Positions 32,337 through 39,734 of a stretch of 64,000 nucleotides of DNA are shown here, in pieces. The stretch lies in contig NZ_JAPDOD010000048.1 in assembly GCF_027587205.1 (NCBI RefSeq), forward strand, positions 3,014 to 67,013, read 5' to 3'. A program made the translations under genes and the position numbers. The DNA comes from Solirubrobacter ginsenosidimutans. Lineage in GTDB: Bacteria > Actinomycetota > Thermoleophilia > Solirubrobacterales > Solirubrobacteraceae. Within the stretch, counting starts at the first letter, position 1, and every line of letters begins with the position of its first letter. A model generated the notes under the pieces. It was not told where the DNA came from, ran no database searches, and saw only the letters and a program-made list of their open reading frames with translations.

Positions 32337-34442
32337 ATGGGCGCCGCAGACGACTTCAGGGTGTTGCTCGAGCCCGGCGCGATCCGCGCCGTGTTCCAGC
32401 CGATCGTCCGGCTCTCTGACCTCGGGACGATCGGGTACGAGGGCCTGGCGCGCTTTCCCACGCCGCCGGGCCTGGTCGCGCTTCCGCCGGATGTGACGCT
32501 CGCCGCCGCGGCCCGCGCCGGCCTGCGCGACGACCTCGAGGTCGCGTGCTGGCGGGCGATCGCCGCCGCCGGCGTCCCGCCCCACGGGCGGCTGCTGTGG
32601 GTGAACCTCTCGCCCGAGGCGCTCGGCCATCCCGGGCTGCTCGAGCTGGCGGGCAAGCTGCCGTCGCGGCTCGTGATCGAGCTGACCGAGCAGGACACCG
32701 TCTTGAATCACGCGCTGCTGCGCGAGCGGCTGCGGCCGTGGATCGCCCGCGGCGCGCTGGTCGCGGTCGACGACGCGGGCGCGGGCTTCACGTCCTTGGA
32801 GTACGTCGCCGACATCCGGCCGGACTTCCTCAAGCTCTCCCGCGGGATGGTCGCGGGCGTCGACCTGGACTCCACCCGCGAGGCCGTGCTGCGGGCGACC
32901 GCCGCCTTCGCCCGCGAGGTGGGCGCGCGCGTGGTCGCCGAGGGCGTCGAGCGCGTCGAAGAGCTCGAGGCGCTGCGGGCGATGGAGATCGACTACGGCC
33001 AGGGCTGGCTCTTCGGCCGCCCGGGCGAGGCGTGGCCGCTGGAGGCGACGGCTTGTGAGTCCGAGCCCGCGCGTCGCGTGGCGGTCTCGGGCCGGCTCGA
33101 GCGCGACCTCGACAAGGCCTGCACGGCACGCGACGCCAGTGAAGCGATCGTCGACCATCTGGCCCGCCGCGGCCTGCTGCCCGCGGTCTACCTCGCGCAG
33201 GAGGGCCGGCTGCGCTGCCGCGCCGTGCGCGGCTATTGGCAGGTCTTCGACGGGCTCGCGCCGAGCACGGGCATCGTCGGGCGGGTCTTCCGCACCGGGC
33301 ACGCCGCGATCGTTCACGACGTGGGCGACGCGCCGGACTACCTGCCCGCCGTCCCGGGCGTGCGCGCCGAGGTCTGCTTCCCGCTGGTCGTCGCCGGACA
33401 CGTCATCGGGGTACTGAACGCCGAGTCGGTGACGGCGATCGACGCGACCGCCGTGGCCGAGATCGAGCGCTGCGCTGCACTCTTGTCGGCGCGGGTGGAG
33501 GAGGTCGGCGCGGTCGGCGCGTCCTCGCCCGCCCAGCGCTTGGCGCGGACCGCGGTGCGGCTGGCCTCCACCGAGGACCCCGAAGGCGTCGTCCGCGAGG
33601 CCCTGTCGGCCGCGCTTGAGCTCTCGGGCTTCGAGTCGGGCGTGGTCGCCCTGGCCGACGGCCACGGCGCGCTCTACCCGCATCTCGCCGAGGGTCCCTT
33701 CGGCGTGGCGTTCTCGCAACTGGCCTCGGAGGAGCTCGCGTCGATCGCGTCGTGGGTGGACGAGGGCACGTCGTCCTACACCGTGGGTGACAGCGCCGGC
33801 CGCGGGTTCGTCGGCCACGAGGTCCTGCGCCGCGCGGGCGTCGGGTCGCTGATCGTGCTCCCGCTGAGTGCCGCGGGCGAGCGGCTCGGCCTGATCGTCG
33901 TCGCCGACCGCGGCAACCGCCGCCCGGTCAACGAGGACGTCGAACTGCTCGAGTTGCTGGCGCTCCAGGCCGCGAGCGGCCTTCGCATGGCGTCGATGAT
34001 CTCCCAGCTGCGCGAGCGGGTCTCGCGCGACCCACTGACGGGTTTGCATGCGGCCCTGCCGCCGCTCCCGGACCGCTCGGGTGTGGTGCTGGTCGACGTG
34101 GACCGCCTGGGGGACATCAACGACGCCGGCGGCCAGGCGGCGGGGGACGACGTCTTGCGCGCCACCGCGGGCCTGCTGCGCGAGTTGATGCCGCCGGGGT
34201 CGCAGGCCTTCCGGGTCGGGCCGGATGAGTTCGTCGTGACGTTTGACCCCGCCCGGACGTCGGCCGCGGAGCACATCGGGTGGGAACTGCGCGCCCAGGC
34301 GCCCTTGCGGATCGGGCGGACGGTCTCCGTGGGTGTGGCGGTGGGTGTCGCGGGTGAGGCGGGTGAGTCCGTGGTGTCTCGGGCGGGTGAGGCTTTGGAG
34401 GGCGTCAAGCGGGCCGGCGCGGACGGCGTCGGGATCGCGTAG
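32337..34442 (+). CDS. EAL-GAF-GAF-GGDEF-type cyclic-di-GMP signalling protein
   Basis: 701 aa, no TM. Residues 1-235 form an EAL domain: EGLARF at the EAL position, VNLSPEAL, IELTEQD, VAVDDAGAGFTSLEYVADIRPDFLKLS, VVAEGVE and YGQGWLFG keep the metal/substrate residues. Two GAF-like regions follow (about 250-380 and 395-555). The C-terminal GGDEF-like domain starts RDPLTGLHAA, with the signature altered to GPDEF and compact length, so cyclase activity is doubtful while phosphodiesterase activity is plausible. The ATG has a GAAAGG RBS. Only 40 bp separate it from the FtsH-like gene. Confidence 0.85.
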   Translation: MGAADDFRVLLEPGAIRAVFQPIVRLSDLGTIGYEGLARFPTPPGLVALPPDVTLAAAARAGLRDDLEVACWRAIAAAGVPPHGRLLWVNLSPEALGHPGLLELAGKLPSRLVIELTEQDTVLNHALLRERLRPWIARGALVAVDDAGAGFTSLEYVADIRPDFLKLSRGMVAGVDLDSTREAVLRATAAFAREVGARVVAEGVERVEELEALRAMEIDYGQGWLFGRPGEAWPLEATACESEPARRVAVSGRLERDLDKACTARDASEAIVDHLARRGLLPAVYLAQEGRLRCRAVRGYWQVFDGLAPSTGIVGRVFRTGHAAIVHDVGDAPDYLPAVPGVRAEVCFPLVVAGHVIGVLNAESVTAIDATAVAEIERCAALLSARVEEVGAVGASSPAQRLARTAVRLASTEDPEGVVREALSAALELSGFESGVVALADGHGALYPHLAEGPFGVAFSQLASEELASIASWVDEGTSSYTVGDSAGRGFVGHEVLRRAGVGSLIVLPLSAAGERLGLIVVADRGNRRPVNEDVELLELLALQAASGLRMASMISQLRERVSRDPLTGLHAALPPLPDRSGVVLVDVDRLGDINDAGGQAAGDDVLRATAGLLRELMPPGSQAFRVGPDEFVVTFDPARTSAAEHIGWELRAQAPLRIGRTVSVGVAVGVAGEAGESVVSRAGEALEGVKRAGADGVGIA

Positions 34443-34486
34443 CCCGCCGCAGCCGCGGTCTTGCCGCCGCGCGCGGGGTCACGCGC

Positions 34487-34564
34487 CGCGAGCGTCGACT
34501 TTCTCGCGCTGTACGCCAGAAACTCGACGGTCGTCGTGCGTGCGAGCGGCTACGCGCCACTTCC
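34487..34564 (-). repeat. Intergenic palindromic repeat, copy B
   Basis: Left arm CGCGAGCGTCGACTTTCTCG (34487-34506), 9-nt loop, diverged right arm 34516-34535. On the minus strand the flank AGTGGCGCGTAG supplies the last codons and TAG stop of the lipid-kinase gene. It lies between two convergent genes. Confidence 0.75.
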
Positions 34565-35389
34565 GGGCACGACGAGCGCGAACGCGGCCGGACTGGCGGA
34601 CACACGGTCCAGGCCGCCATCGACGAACTCGCCGTCCACGTTGAGCTCGGTGCCGGACGGCAGCGCCACGCGCACCTCTCGCCCCGCGAAGTGCGGCACT
34701 GCCCGCTGCCGCTCAATGGTCTGCGTCCGCAACCCCCACGCCCGCCGGACCAACGCCACGCGCGACCCCGCCGGCACGACCACGACGTCCACCTGACCGT
34801 CGGTCGCATCCGCCGCGCCGATCCCCGACCCGCCGCCGAACGCTCCACTCGACGCCACGATCACCTGCCAGGCGCGGCCGGAGAACACCATCAACTCATC
34901 CACGCGAACGGTGACGTCCAACGGGCGCCCGCTCAGCGCGGCACGCGAGGCACCGATCCCATAGGCCAGCGGTCCGAAGCGCGACTTCAGCGGCGCGGCT
35001 CTCCGCGCGGCGACCGACGACAAACCAGCGCTGGCGACGTTCACGAACGGTCGCCCCGTGCTCAAGCGCGCCAGCTCCAGCGAGCGCAACGTCTCACCCG
35101 ACGCGGCCAAAGCCACAGCTTCCCGCGGATCGAGCGGGATGCCGTGCGCACGCGCGAAGTCGTTCGCCGTCCCGCCCGGGATCACCGCCAAAGGCACGCC
35201 CAGGGACGACGCGCGCTCCGCGACCGGCGCGATCGTTCCGTCTCCGCCGCAGACCGCGATGCGATCGACGGAGGCGATCCGGTCCAGCTCGCCCAGCCCG
35301 AAGATCTCCGCACCGCCGAGCATCGAGGCGAGCCATGCCGGGTCCAGTCCACGCCCGGACCGGCGGTTCGCCACTAACGCAACTCTCAC
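34550..35389 (-). CDS. Diacylglycerol kinase-catalytic-domain lipid kinase (YegS/BmrU type)
   Basis: 279 aa from the GTG at 35389, where homology begins (VRVALVANRRSGRG). Motifs: CGGDGTIAPVAE (nucleotide-binding GGDGT) and IPGGTANDFARAHGI, followed by the beta-sandwich C-terminal domain with SGAFGGGSGIG and LNVDGEFVDGG. It should phosphorylate diacylglycerol or a related lipid at the membrane surface. The last codons come from repeat copy B. TATCTT (35403-35398, minus strand) 8 nt upstream gives a leaderless promoter that overlaps the promoter of the divergent gene. Confidence 0.88.
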   Translation of the reverse strand: MRVALVANRRSGRGLDPAWLASMLGGAEIFGLGELDRIASVDRIAVCGGDGTIAPVAERASSLGVPLAVIPGGTANDFARAHGIPLDPREAVALAASGETLRSLELARLSTGRPFVNVASAGLSSVAARRAAPLKSRFGPLAYGIGASRAALSGRPLDVTVRVDELMVFSGRAWQVIVASSGAFGGGSGIGAADATDGQVDVVVVPAGSRVALVRRAWGLRTQTIERQRAVPHFAGREVRVALPSGTELNVDGEFVDGGLDRVSASPAAFALVVPGSGA

Positions 35390-35414
35390 GTACCTCGAAG
35401 ATACACTCGCAGCC
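35390..35414. promoter_or_regulatory. 25-bp divergent leaderless promoter pair with overlapping -10 elements
   Basis: TACACT (35402-35407) lies 7 nt before the GTG at 35415. On the other strand TATCTT (35403-35398) lies 8 nt before the GTG at 35389. The hexamers share TA at 35402-35403. Confidence 0.6.
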
Positions 35415-35825
35415 GTGTTCGGCCGCATCGACCACATCGGGCTCGCCGTCGCTGACCTGGAGTCGGCGATCGAGCTCCACACGCGCACCTATGGCATGCC
35501 GCTCGTGCACCGCGAGACGATCGCGGAGCAGGGGGTCGAGGCCGTGCTGCTCGACGTCGGCGAGAGCCATGTCGAGTTGCTCAGGCCTCTGAGCGAGGAC
35601 TCGCCCGTCGGGCGTTTCCTGGCGAAGAAGGGGCCGGGGCTGCATCACGTCGCCTATCAGGTGGACGACGTGGAGGCCGCGCTCGGCGCGGCGCGCGAGG
35701 CGGGGATGCGGCTGATCGACGAGACGCCGCGCACCGGCATCCGGGGGACGCAGGTCGCGTTCCTGCATCCCGCCACGGCCGGCGGCGTCCTGACCGAGCT
35801 CGTCCAGCCCGTGGAGGCACATTGA
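35415..35825 (+). CDS. mce: VOC-family protein, methylmalonyl-CoA epimerase-like
   Basis: 136 aa with GTG start. Metal ligands of the methylmalonyl-CoA epimerase family are seen: His7 in GRIDHIGLAV, His77/78 in GLHHVAYQVDD and Glu128 in LTELVQPV. The blocks DLESAIELHTRTYGM, LLDVGESHVELLRPL and RGTQVAFLHPATAGGVLTEL match epimerases of propionyl-CoA metabolism rather than generic glyoxalases. The mutase subunits are not in the window, so specificity stays probable only. The next ORF starts at TTG overlapping this stop. Confidence 0.8.
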   Translation: MFGRIDHIGLAVADLESAIELHTRTYGMPLVHRETIAEQGVEAVLLDVGESHVELLRPLSEDSPVGRFLAKKGPGLHHVAYQVDDVEAALGAAREAGMRLIDETPRTGIRGTQVAFLHPATAGGVLTELVQPVEAH

Positions 35826-36043
35826 GTCCCAACGCCGTACGTCGCACCGCCGTCGGGTTCCATGGCGGCCAAGTGCTCTCACTACGCCTGTCCGAGGCGG
35901 CGCTCAGCAACCTGAGCGACACGCTCAAGGAAGGCAAGGAGCGCTGGGTGGAGGTCGAGTCCTCCGACGGCGCGGTCCTCGTCGATGTGGGCCAAGTCGT
36001 GTACCTGCGCGTTGAATCAGACGACCAGCGAATCGGCTTCTAA
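35822..36043 (+). CDS. Small conserved-type hypothetical protein
   Basis: 73 aa, TTG start overlapping the epimerase stop by four bases. It reads as a compact beta protein: GFHGGQVLSLRLSEAALSNL, then a charged helix, then VLVDVGQVVYLRVESDDQRIGF. No family name comes to mind. Short proteins ending in this VVYLRVE..R.GF style seem familiar from actinobacterial genomes, but I cannot assign a role. Coupling to the epimerase gene and placement before PAP2 are the only context. Confidence 0.6.
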   Translation: MSPNAVRRTAVGFHGGQVLSLRLSEAALSNLSDTLKEGKERWVEVESSDGAVLVDVGQVVYLRVESDDQRIGF

Positions 36044-36545
36044 ACCCGCCTGGCGGGTTCAGTTCAACGCCGTCGACCTTGCGCTCTACCGGCGGGTGCG
36101 GCTGCTCGCGCACTCGCCGGACACCGTCACCTGGGTGCGCCGGTACTCGCATCTCGGCGAGCACGGGGCGATCTGGCTGGCGACCGGCGCGACGGCTGCT
36201 TTAGTTGACCGGCGGCGCCGCGGTCGCTGGCTGCGGGCCACCGCGTCCATCGGGGCGGCCTACGCAACGTCTACGTCGATCAAGCTCGCCGTCGGCCGCA
36301 AGCGCCCGGCGGTGGAGGACCTCCCGCACCTGATGGCCACACCCACCGGACTCTCCTTCCCGTCGAGCCACACGACCTCGTCGTTCGCCGCCGCGCGCGC
36401 GTTCGGGGCGCTGATCCCGGGCGCGCCGCTGCAGCTCGCGGCCGCGGCCATGGGCCTCAGCCGGCTCTATCTCGGCGTGCACTATCCGTCCGACGTCGCG
36501 GCCGGCGCCGCGCTCGGCATCGCGATCGGGAGCCTGGGCCGATGA
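36012..36545 (+). CDS. PAP2-family (undecaprenyl/phosphatidic acid type) phosphatase
   Basis: About 177 aa from the TTG at 36012, overlapping the preceding ORF; an ATG at 35985 is an alternative and a GTG at 36096 would cut into the conserved N-terminus. All three PAP2 motifs are present: KLAVGRKRPA, PSSHTTSS (usual PSGH) and SRLYLGVHYPSDV with its catalytic His. Four to five hydrophobic helices surround them. Likely dephosphorylates a lipid phosphate outside the membrane. It overlaps the YchF gene by four bases. Confidence 0.85.
   Translation: MNQTTSESASKPAWRVQFNAVDLALYRRVRLLAHSPDTVTWVRRYSHLGEHGAIWLATGATAALVDRRRRGRWLRATASIGAAYATSTSIKLAVGRKRPAVEDLPHLMATPTGLSFPSSHTTSSFAAARAFGALIPGAPLQLAAAAMGLSRLYLGVHYPSDVAAGAALGIAIGSLGR
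36043..36059 (+). terminator. Compact hairpin after the small hypothetical gene
   Basis: AACCCGC (36043-36049) and GCGGGTT (36053-36059) pair around CTG, starting within the stop codon TAA and lying inside the 5' part of the PAP2 frame. It may act as an attenuator or be incidental. Confidence 0.3.
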
Positions 36546-37627
36546 TGAAGGTCGGCCTGGTCGGCATGCCCAACGCGGGCAAGTCGAGCCTCTTCAACGC
36601 GCTCTCCCAGGCGGGCGCCGAAGCGGCGAACTACCCCTTCACCACGATCGAGCCCAACGTCGCCGTCGTCCCGGTCAAGGACGAGCGGATGGAGCAGGTC
36701 GCGGCCACCGTGAAGGCCTCGAACATCGTCTGGGACACGATCGAGTTCCACGACATCGCCGGCCTCGTCGCCGGCGCGTCGAAGGGCGAGGGCCTGGGCA
36801 ACAAGTTCCTGGCCAACATCCGCGAGTGCGACGCGCTCCTGCACGTCGTGCGCACGCACACCGACGACAACGTCATCCATCCGGAGGGTTCGGTCGACCC
36901 GGCGCGCGACATCGCGACGATCGAGACCGAGCTGCTGCTCGCCGATCTCGACACCGCCGAGCGCCGCCACAGCAAGGTCATCCGCGACGCCCGCTCCGGC
37001 GACCGCGCGGCCGTGGCCGAGGAGGTCTGGCTGCGCCAGATCATCGAGGCGCTGCAGTCCGGCAAGCCCGCGCGCAGCGTCCCGGTCCCGCAGGACGCCC
37101 CCGACGCCCTGCGCAACCTGAGTCCGCTGACCGGCAAGCCGGTGCTGTTCGTCGCCAACGTCGACGAGGGCGAAGACGCGGTGCCGAGCGTCGTCGCCGA
37201 CCACGCGGCTGCCACCGGCGCGGGTGCGGTGGCCGTCTCCTCCCGCGTCGAGGCGGACCTCTCCGACCTCGGCGACGACGAAGAGGCGGCGATGATGCGG
37301 GAAGAGCTCGGCATCGGCGAGTCCGGCCTGCACCGCGTGGTCGACGGCGCCTTCGGCCTGCTGAAGCTGATCGCGTTCTTCACCGCCGGCGAGGACAAGC
37401 CCGCCCAGACGTGGCACCTGCGCCAGGGCCTCACCGCCTGGCACGCGGCTGGGCAGATCCACTCCGACATCCAGAAGGGCTTCGTCCGCGCCGAGGTCAT
37501 CGGCTGGGACGCGCTGGTCGACGCCGGCGGCTATGCCGGCGCGCGCGAAAAGGGCACACTTCGCCTGGAAGGCCGCGACTACCTGATGGCCGACGGCGAC
37601 GTGATCACGATCAAGCACACGGGATGA
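36542..37627 (+). CDS. ychF: Redox-regulated ATPase/GTPase YchF
   Basis: 361 aa, start at either of two adjacent ATG codons (36542, 36545). P-loop GMPNAGKSS, G3 DIAGLVAGASKGEGLGNKFL, and the NxxE motif (VANVDEGED) that makes YchF prefer ATP over GTP. The coiled-coil insert and the C-terminal TGS domain (FTAGEDKPAQTWHLRQGLTAWHAAGQIHSDIQKGFVRAEV) are complete, ending in the usual GRDYLMADGDVITIKH. Ribosome- and stress-associated, cytosolic. Coupled to the PAP2 and cupin genes by overlaps. Confidence 0.96.
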   Translation: MMKVGLVGMPNAGKSSLFNALSQAGAEAANYPFTTIEPNVAVVPVKDERMEQVAATVKASNIVWDTIEFHDIAGLVAGASKGEGLGNKFLANIRECDALLHVVRTHTDDNVIHPEGSVDPARDIATIETELLLADLDTAERRHSKVIRDARSGDRAAVAEEVWLRQIIEALQSGKPARSVPVPQDAPDALRNLSPLTGKPVLFVANVDEGEDAVPSVVADHAAATGAGAVAVSSRVEADLSDLGDDEEAAMMREELGIGESGLHRVVDGAFGLLKLIAFFTAGEDKPAQTWHLRQGLTAWHAAGQIHSDIQKGFVRAEVIGWDALVDAGGYAGAREKGTLRLEGRDYLMADGDVITIKHTG

Positions 37628-38028
37628 GCGAATACAGCGTCATGCGCGGCGCCGAGGCGCCCGACTACACAGGTGACAATCCGGGCGCCTTCCTTGGCTA
37701 CGCCCGCCCGATGGGTTCCACGCAGCTCGGCTTCAACATCCGGGTGCTCGAGCCGGGGATGGCCAACACTCCGCCCGGGGGCGACCCCACCTGGGGTCAC
37801 AGCCACACGACCGTCGAGGAGATCTACCTCGTGCTCGAGGGCGAGATCACGATCAAGCTCGGCGACGACGTGATCACCCTCGGTCCGCGTGACGCGGTCT
37901 TCATCGAGCCCTCGACGCCGCGGGCGACCCGCAACGACGGCGATGTGACGGCCGTCTTCGCGATGGTCTCGGCCAAGATGGCCGACCCAATGGCGGAAAC
38001 CAACGCGCATGAGAACTTTTGGCTATAG
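37624..38028 (+). CDS. Small cupin-domain protein
   Basis: 134 aa. The cupin barrel shows GHSHTTVEEIYLVLEGEITIKLGDD (motif 1 with two His and a Glu) and GPRDAVFIEPSTPRATRNDGD (motif 2, metal His replaced by Pro/Arg context). Start ATG overlaps the YchF stop. Metal binding seems incomplete. Substrate or regulatory role unknown. Confidence 0.78.
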   Translation: MSEYSVMRGAEAPDYTGDNPGAFLGYARPMGSTQLGFNIRVLEPGMANTPPGGDPTWGHSHTTVEEIYLVLEGEITIKLGDDVITLGPRDAVFIEPSTPRATRNDGDVTAVFAMVSAKMADPMAETNAHENFWL

Positions 38029-38048
38029 CCACGCCTGCCGGGCGTAGG

Positions 38049-38054
38049 TAGTGT
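38049..38054 (+). promoter_or_regulatory. Leaderless-type -10 (TAGTGT)
   Basis: TAGTGT lies 6 nt before the GTG at 38061, with no RBS between them. Confidence 0.45.
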
Positions 38055-38060
38055 CGGGCC

Positions 38061-38417
38061 GTGCGACGGCCCTTCGTCCTGCCGGGCCCTGATGTGGGTC
38101 GGCTGCTGCTCGACCGCCTGGTCGCGGAAGGCGTGCGCTACGGCCGTGACTTCGCGCTGGTCCGGATCGTCGTCCCGCTCGGCACCGCCGAGAGCGTCGC
38201 ACCGGTGCTCGCCGGCATCCTGCGCGACGCCGACGTGGTGGTGCGCTGGGAGGCGGACGAGCTCCTCGCCCTGCTGCCCGCCACCGATCGGGCGGGCGCG
38301 GATCGCGCGGCGCAGCGGATCCACGAGGCGACGGACATGCCGATCTCCGTCGGTGCCGCCCACTGGGTGGGCGACACCACCTACGACCTGCTCACCCGGG
38401 CTGAGCCGCGTCGCTGA
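38061..38417 (+). CDS. Stand-alone C-terminal half of a GGDEF-like domain
   Basis: 118 aa. From about residue 55 it follows the second half of GGDEF domains: DADVVVRWEADELLALLPATDRAGADRAAQRIHEA, then MPISVGAAHWVGDTTYDLLTRAE. The signature GGDEF is WEADEL and the first half of the fold is replaced by a short stretch (LLLDRLVAEGVRYGRDFALVRIVV). It has no partner domain. It may be a decayed diguanylate cyclase or a small regulator. Its 3' end overlaps the converging exonuclease gene by 26 bp. Confidence 0.65.
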   Translation: MRRPFVLPGPDVGRLLLDRLVAEGVRYGRDFALVRIVVPLGTAESVAPVLAGILRDADVVVRWEADELLALLPATDRAGADRAAQRIHEATDMPISVGAAHWVGDTTYDLLTRAEPRR

Positions 38418-39255
38418 GGCGCTTGGCGAGCCGCCCCATCCCGATCTCCTCGGCCGCCTTGGCGCCGCCCGCGTAGTCGGTCGGCGCGTCGGCCGGGCGG
38501 TCGAGCGCCACCATCCGCAGCGTCGCGATGTCCTTGAAGGTCCGCAGCTGCTCGGCCTGCTCGATCAGCGCCTTGCGCACCGAGGGCGTTTCCCGGATCG
38601 CGCCGAGGATCACGTGGTCGAGGTCGCCCTTGCGGCGCAGCAGGTCCGCCGCCGTCTTGGCGCCGATCCCCTTGGCGCCCGGCAGGCCGTCGCTCGGGTC
38701 TCCGCGCAGCGCGATGAAGTCCGGCACCTGCGCGGGGTCGATCCCGTAGATCTCGCGCACCTGGTCGGGCCCGACCTCGTCCGGGCCCTGCTGGCGGGCC
38801 TTCTGCAGCAGGATCGTGACCGAGTCGTTGGCGCACTGGAACATGTCGCGATCCGCGGTGAGGATCAGCGTCTCGCCGCCCGATTCCGTCTCCAATGCCG
38901 CGAAGGAGCCCATCAGGTCGTCGGCCTCCAGCGACTCGTGGCCGAGCACCGTCCACCCGAGCGCGCTGTACAGCGCGCCCGCGCGCTCCCACTGCCACGC
39001 CAGGTCATCCGGCATCTCCGGGCGGGCGGCGTGGTAGTCGGGGTAGGCGTCGGTGCGGTAGGTCGCGGACTCCTGGCCGAAGCACATGACCACCGCGCGC
39101 GGGGCGTACTTCTCGATGCACCACAACGTCATGTTCACGGAGCCGACGAGGGCGTTGACCGGCCGGCCTTCGGCGCCCTTGATCGAATCAGGGAGCGCGA
39201 AGAAGCCGCGGTAGAGCAGTCCGGGGGTGTCGCACAAGAGAAGCGGAGCGGGCAC
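38392..39255 (-). CDS. 5'-3' exonuclease (PolI N-terminal-like, FEN family)
   Basis: 287 aa, GTG start. It opens LLLCDTPGLLYRGFFALP and has the acidic clusters of bacterial 5' nucleases: YPDYHAARPEMPDDL, ESLEADDLMGSFA, LILTADRDMFQC and GDPSDGLPGAKGIGAKTAADLL (helix-hairpin-helix). It corresponds to the exonuclease domain of DNA polymerase I as a separate protein, used in primer or flap removal. CATACT (39268-39263, minus strand) 7 nt upstream gives a leaderless-type promoter. Confidence 0.9.
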   Translation of the reverse strand: MPAPLLLCDTPGLLYRGFFALPDSIKGAEGRPVNALVGSVNMTLWCIEKYAPRAVVMCFGQESATYRTDAYPDYHAARPEMPDDLAWQWERAGALYSALGWTVLGHESLEADDLMGSFAALETESGGETLILTADRDMFQCANDSVTILLQKARQQGPDEVGPDQVREIYGIDPAQVPDFIALRGDPSDGLPGAKGIGAKTAADLLRRKGDLDHVILGAIRETPSVRKALIEQAEQLRTFKDIATLRMVALDRPADAPTDYAGGAKAAEEIGMGRLAKRLSDAAQPG

Positions 39256-39278
39256 GGCCCGAAGTATGGTGCCCCGCT
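39256..39278. promoter_or_regulatory. 23-bp divergent leaderless promoter pair
   Basis: Plus strand TATGGT (39265-39270) is 8 nt before the ATG at 39279. Minus strand CATACT (39268-39263) is 7 nt before the GTG at 39255. They overlap by four bases. Confidence 0.55.
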
Positions 39279-39734
39279 ATGCGGACGATCACCGGACTCG
39301 AAGAGCTCAAGGCCGCCGAGGGCGAGACGCTCGGCACCTCCGACTGGCACGAGGTCACGCAGAAGGACGTGAACACGTTCGCCGACGTGACCGGGGACCA
39401 CCAGTGGATCCACGTCGACGTCGAGCGCGCCAAGCAGACGCCGTTCAAGGGCACGATCGCCCACGGCTACCTGACGCTGAGCCTCGGCCCGTACCTCAAC
39501 AACCAGGTCTTCAAGCTCGAGGGCTTCACCTTCGCCCTCAACTACGGCCTCAACAAGGTTCGCTTCCCGGCGCCGGTGCCGATCCCGTCCAAGGTCCGCG
39601 TCGCCCCGAAGGTCAAGGAAGTGACGGACATCCAGGGCGGCGCCCAGGTGGTCTTCGAAGTGACCTTCGAGCGCGAGGGCGAGACGAAGCCGGTCTGCGT
39701 CGCCGAGACCGTCGTCCGGGTGTTCGCAGGTTAG
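39279..39734 (+). CDS. MaoC-family (R)-specific enoyl-CoA hydratase-like protein
   Basis: 151 aa single hot-dog domain. The hydratase motif FADVTGDHQWIHVDVERA supplies catalytic Asp and His; TPFKGTIAHGYLTLSLGPYL is the conserved central helix region. Length matches single-domain MaoC/NodN-type hydratases. It may act in fatty acid or polyhydroxyalkanoate metabolism. It converges on the SpoIID-like gene with a 4-bp overlap of stop codons. Confidence 0.88.
   Translation: MRTITGLEELKAAEGETLGTSDWHEVTQKDVNTFADVTGDHQWIHVDVERAKQTPFKGTIAHGYLTLSLGPYLNNQVFKLEGFTFALNYGLNKVRFPAPVPIPSKVRVAPKVKEVTDIQGGAQVVFEVTFEREGETKPVCVAETVVRVFAG

Noticed and set aside
32337..34442. Active diguanylate cyclase assignment
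   Set aside because: The signature is GPDEF and the domain is shortened; activity cannot be claimed.
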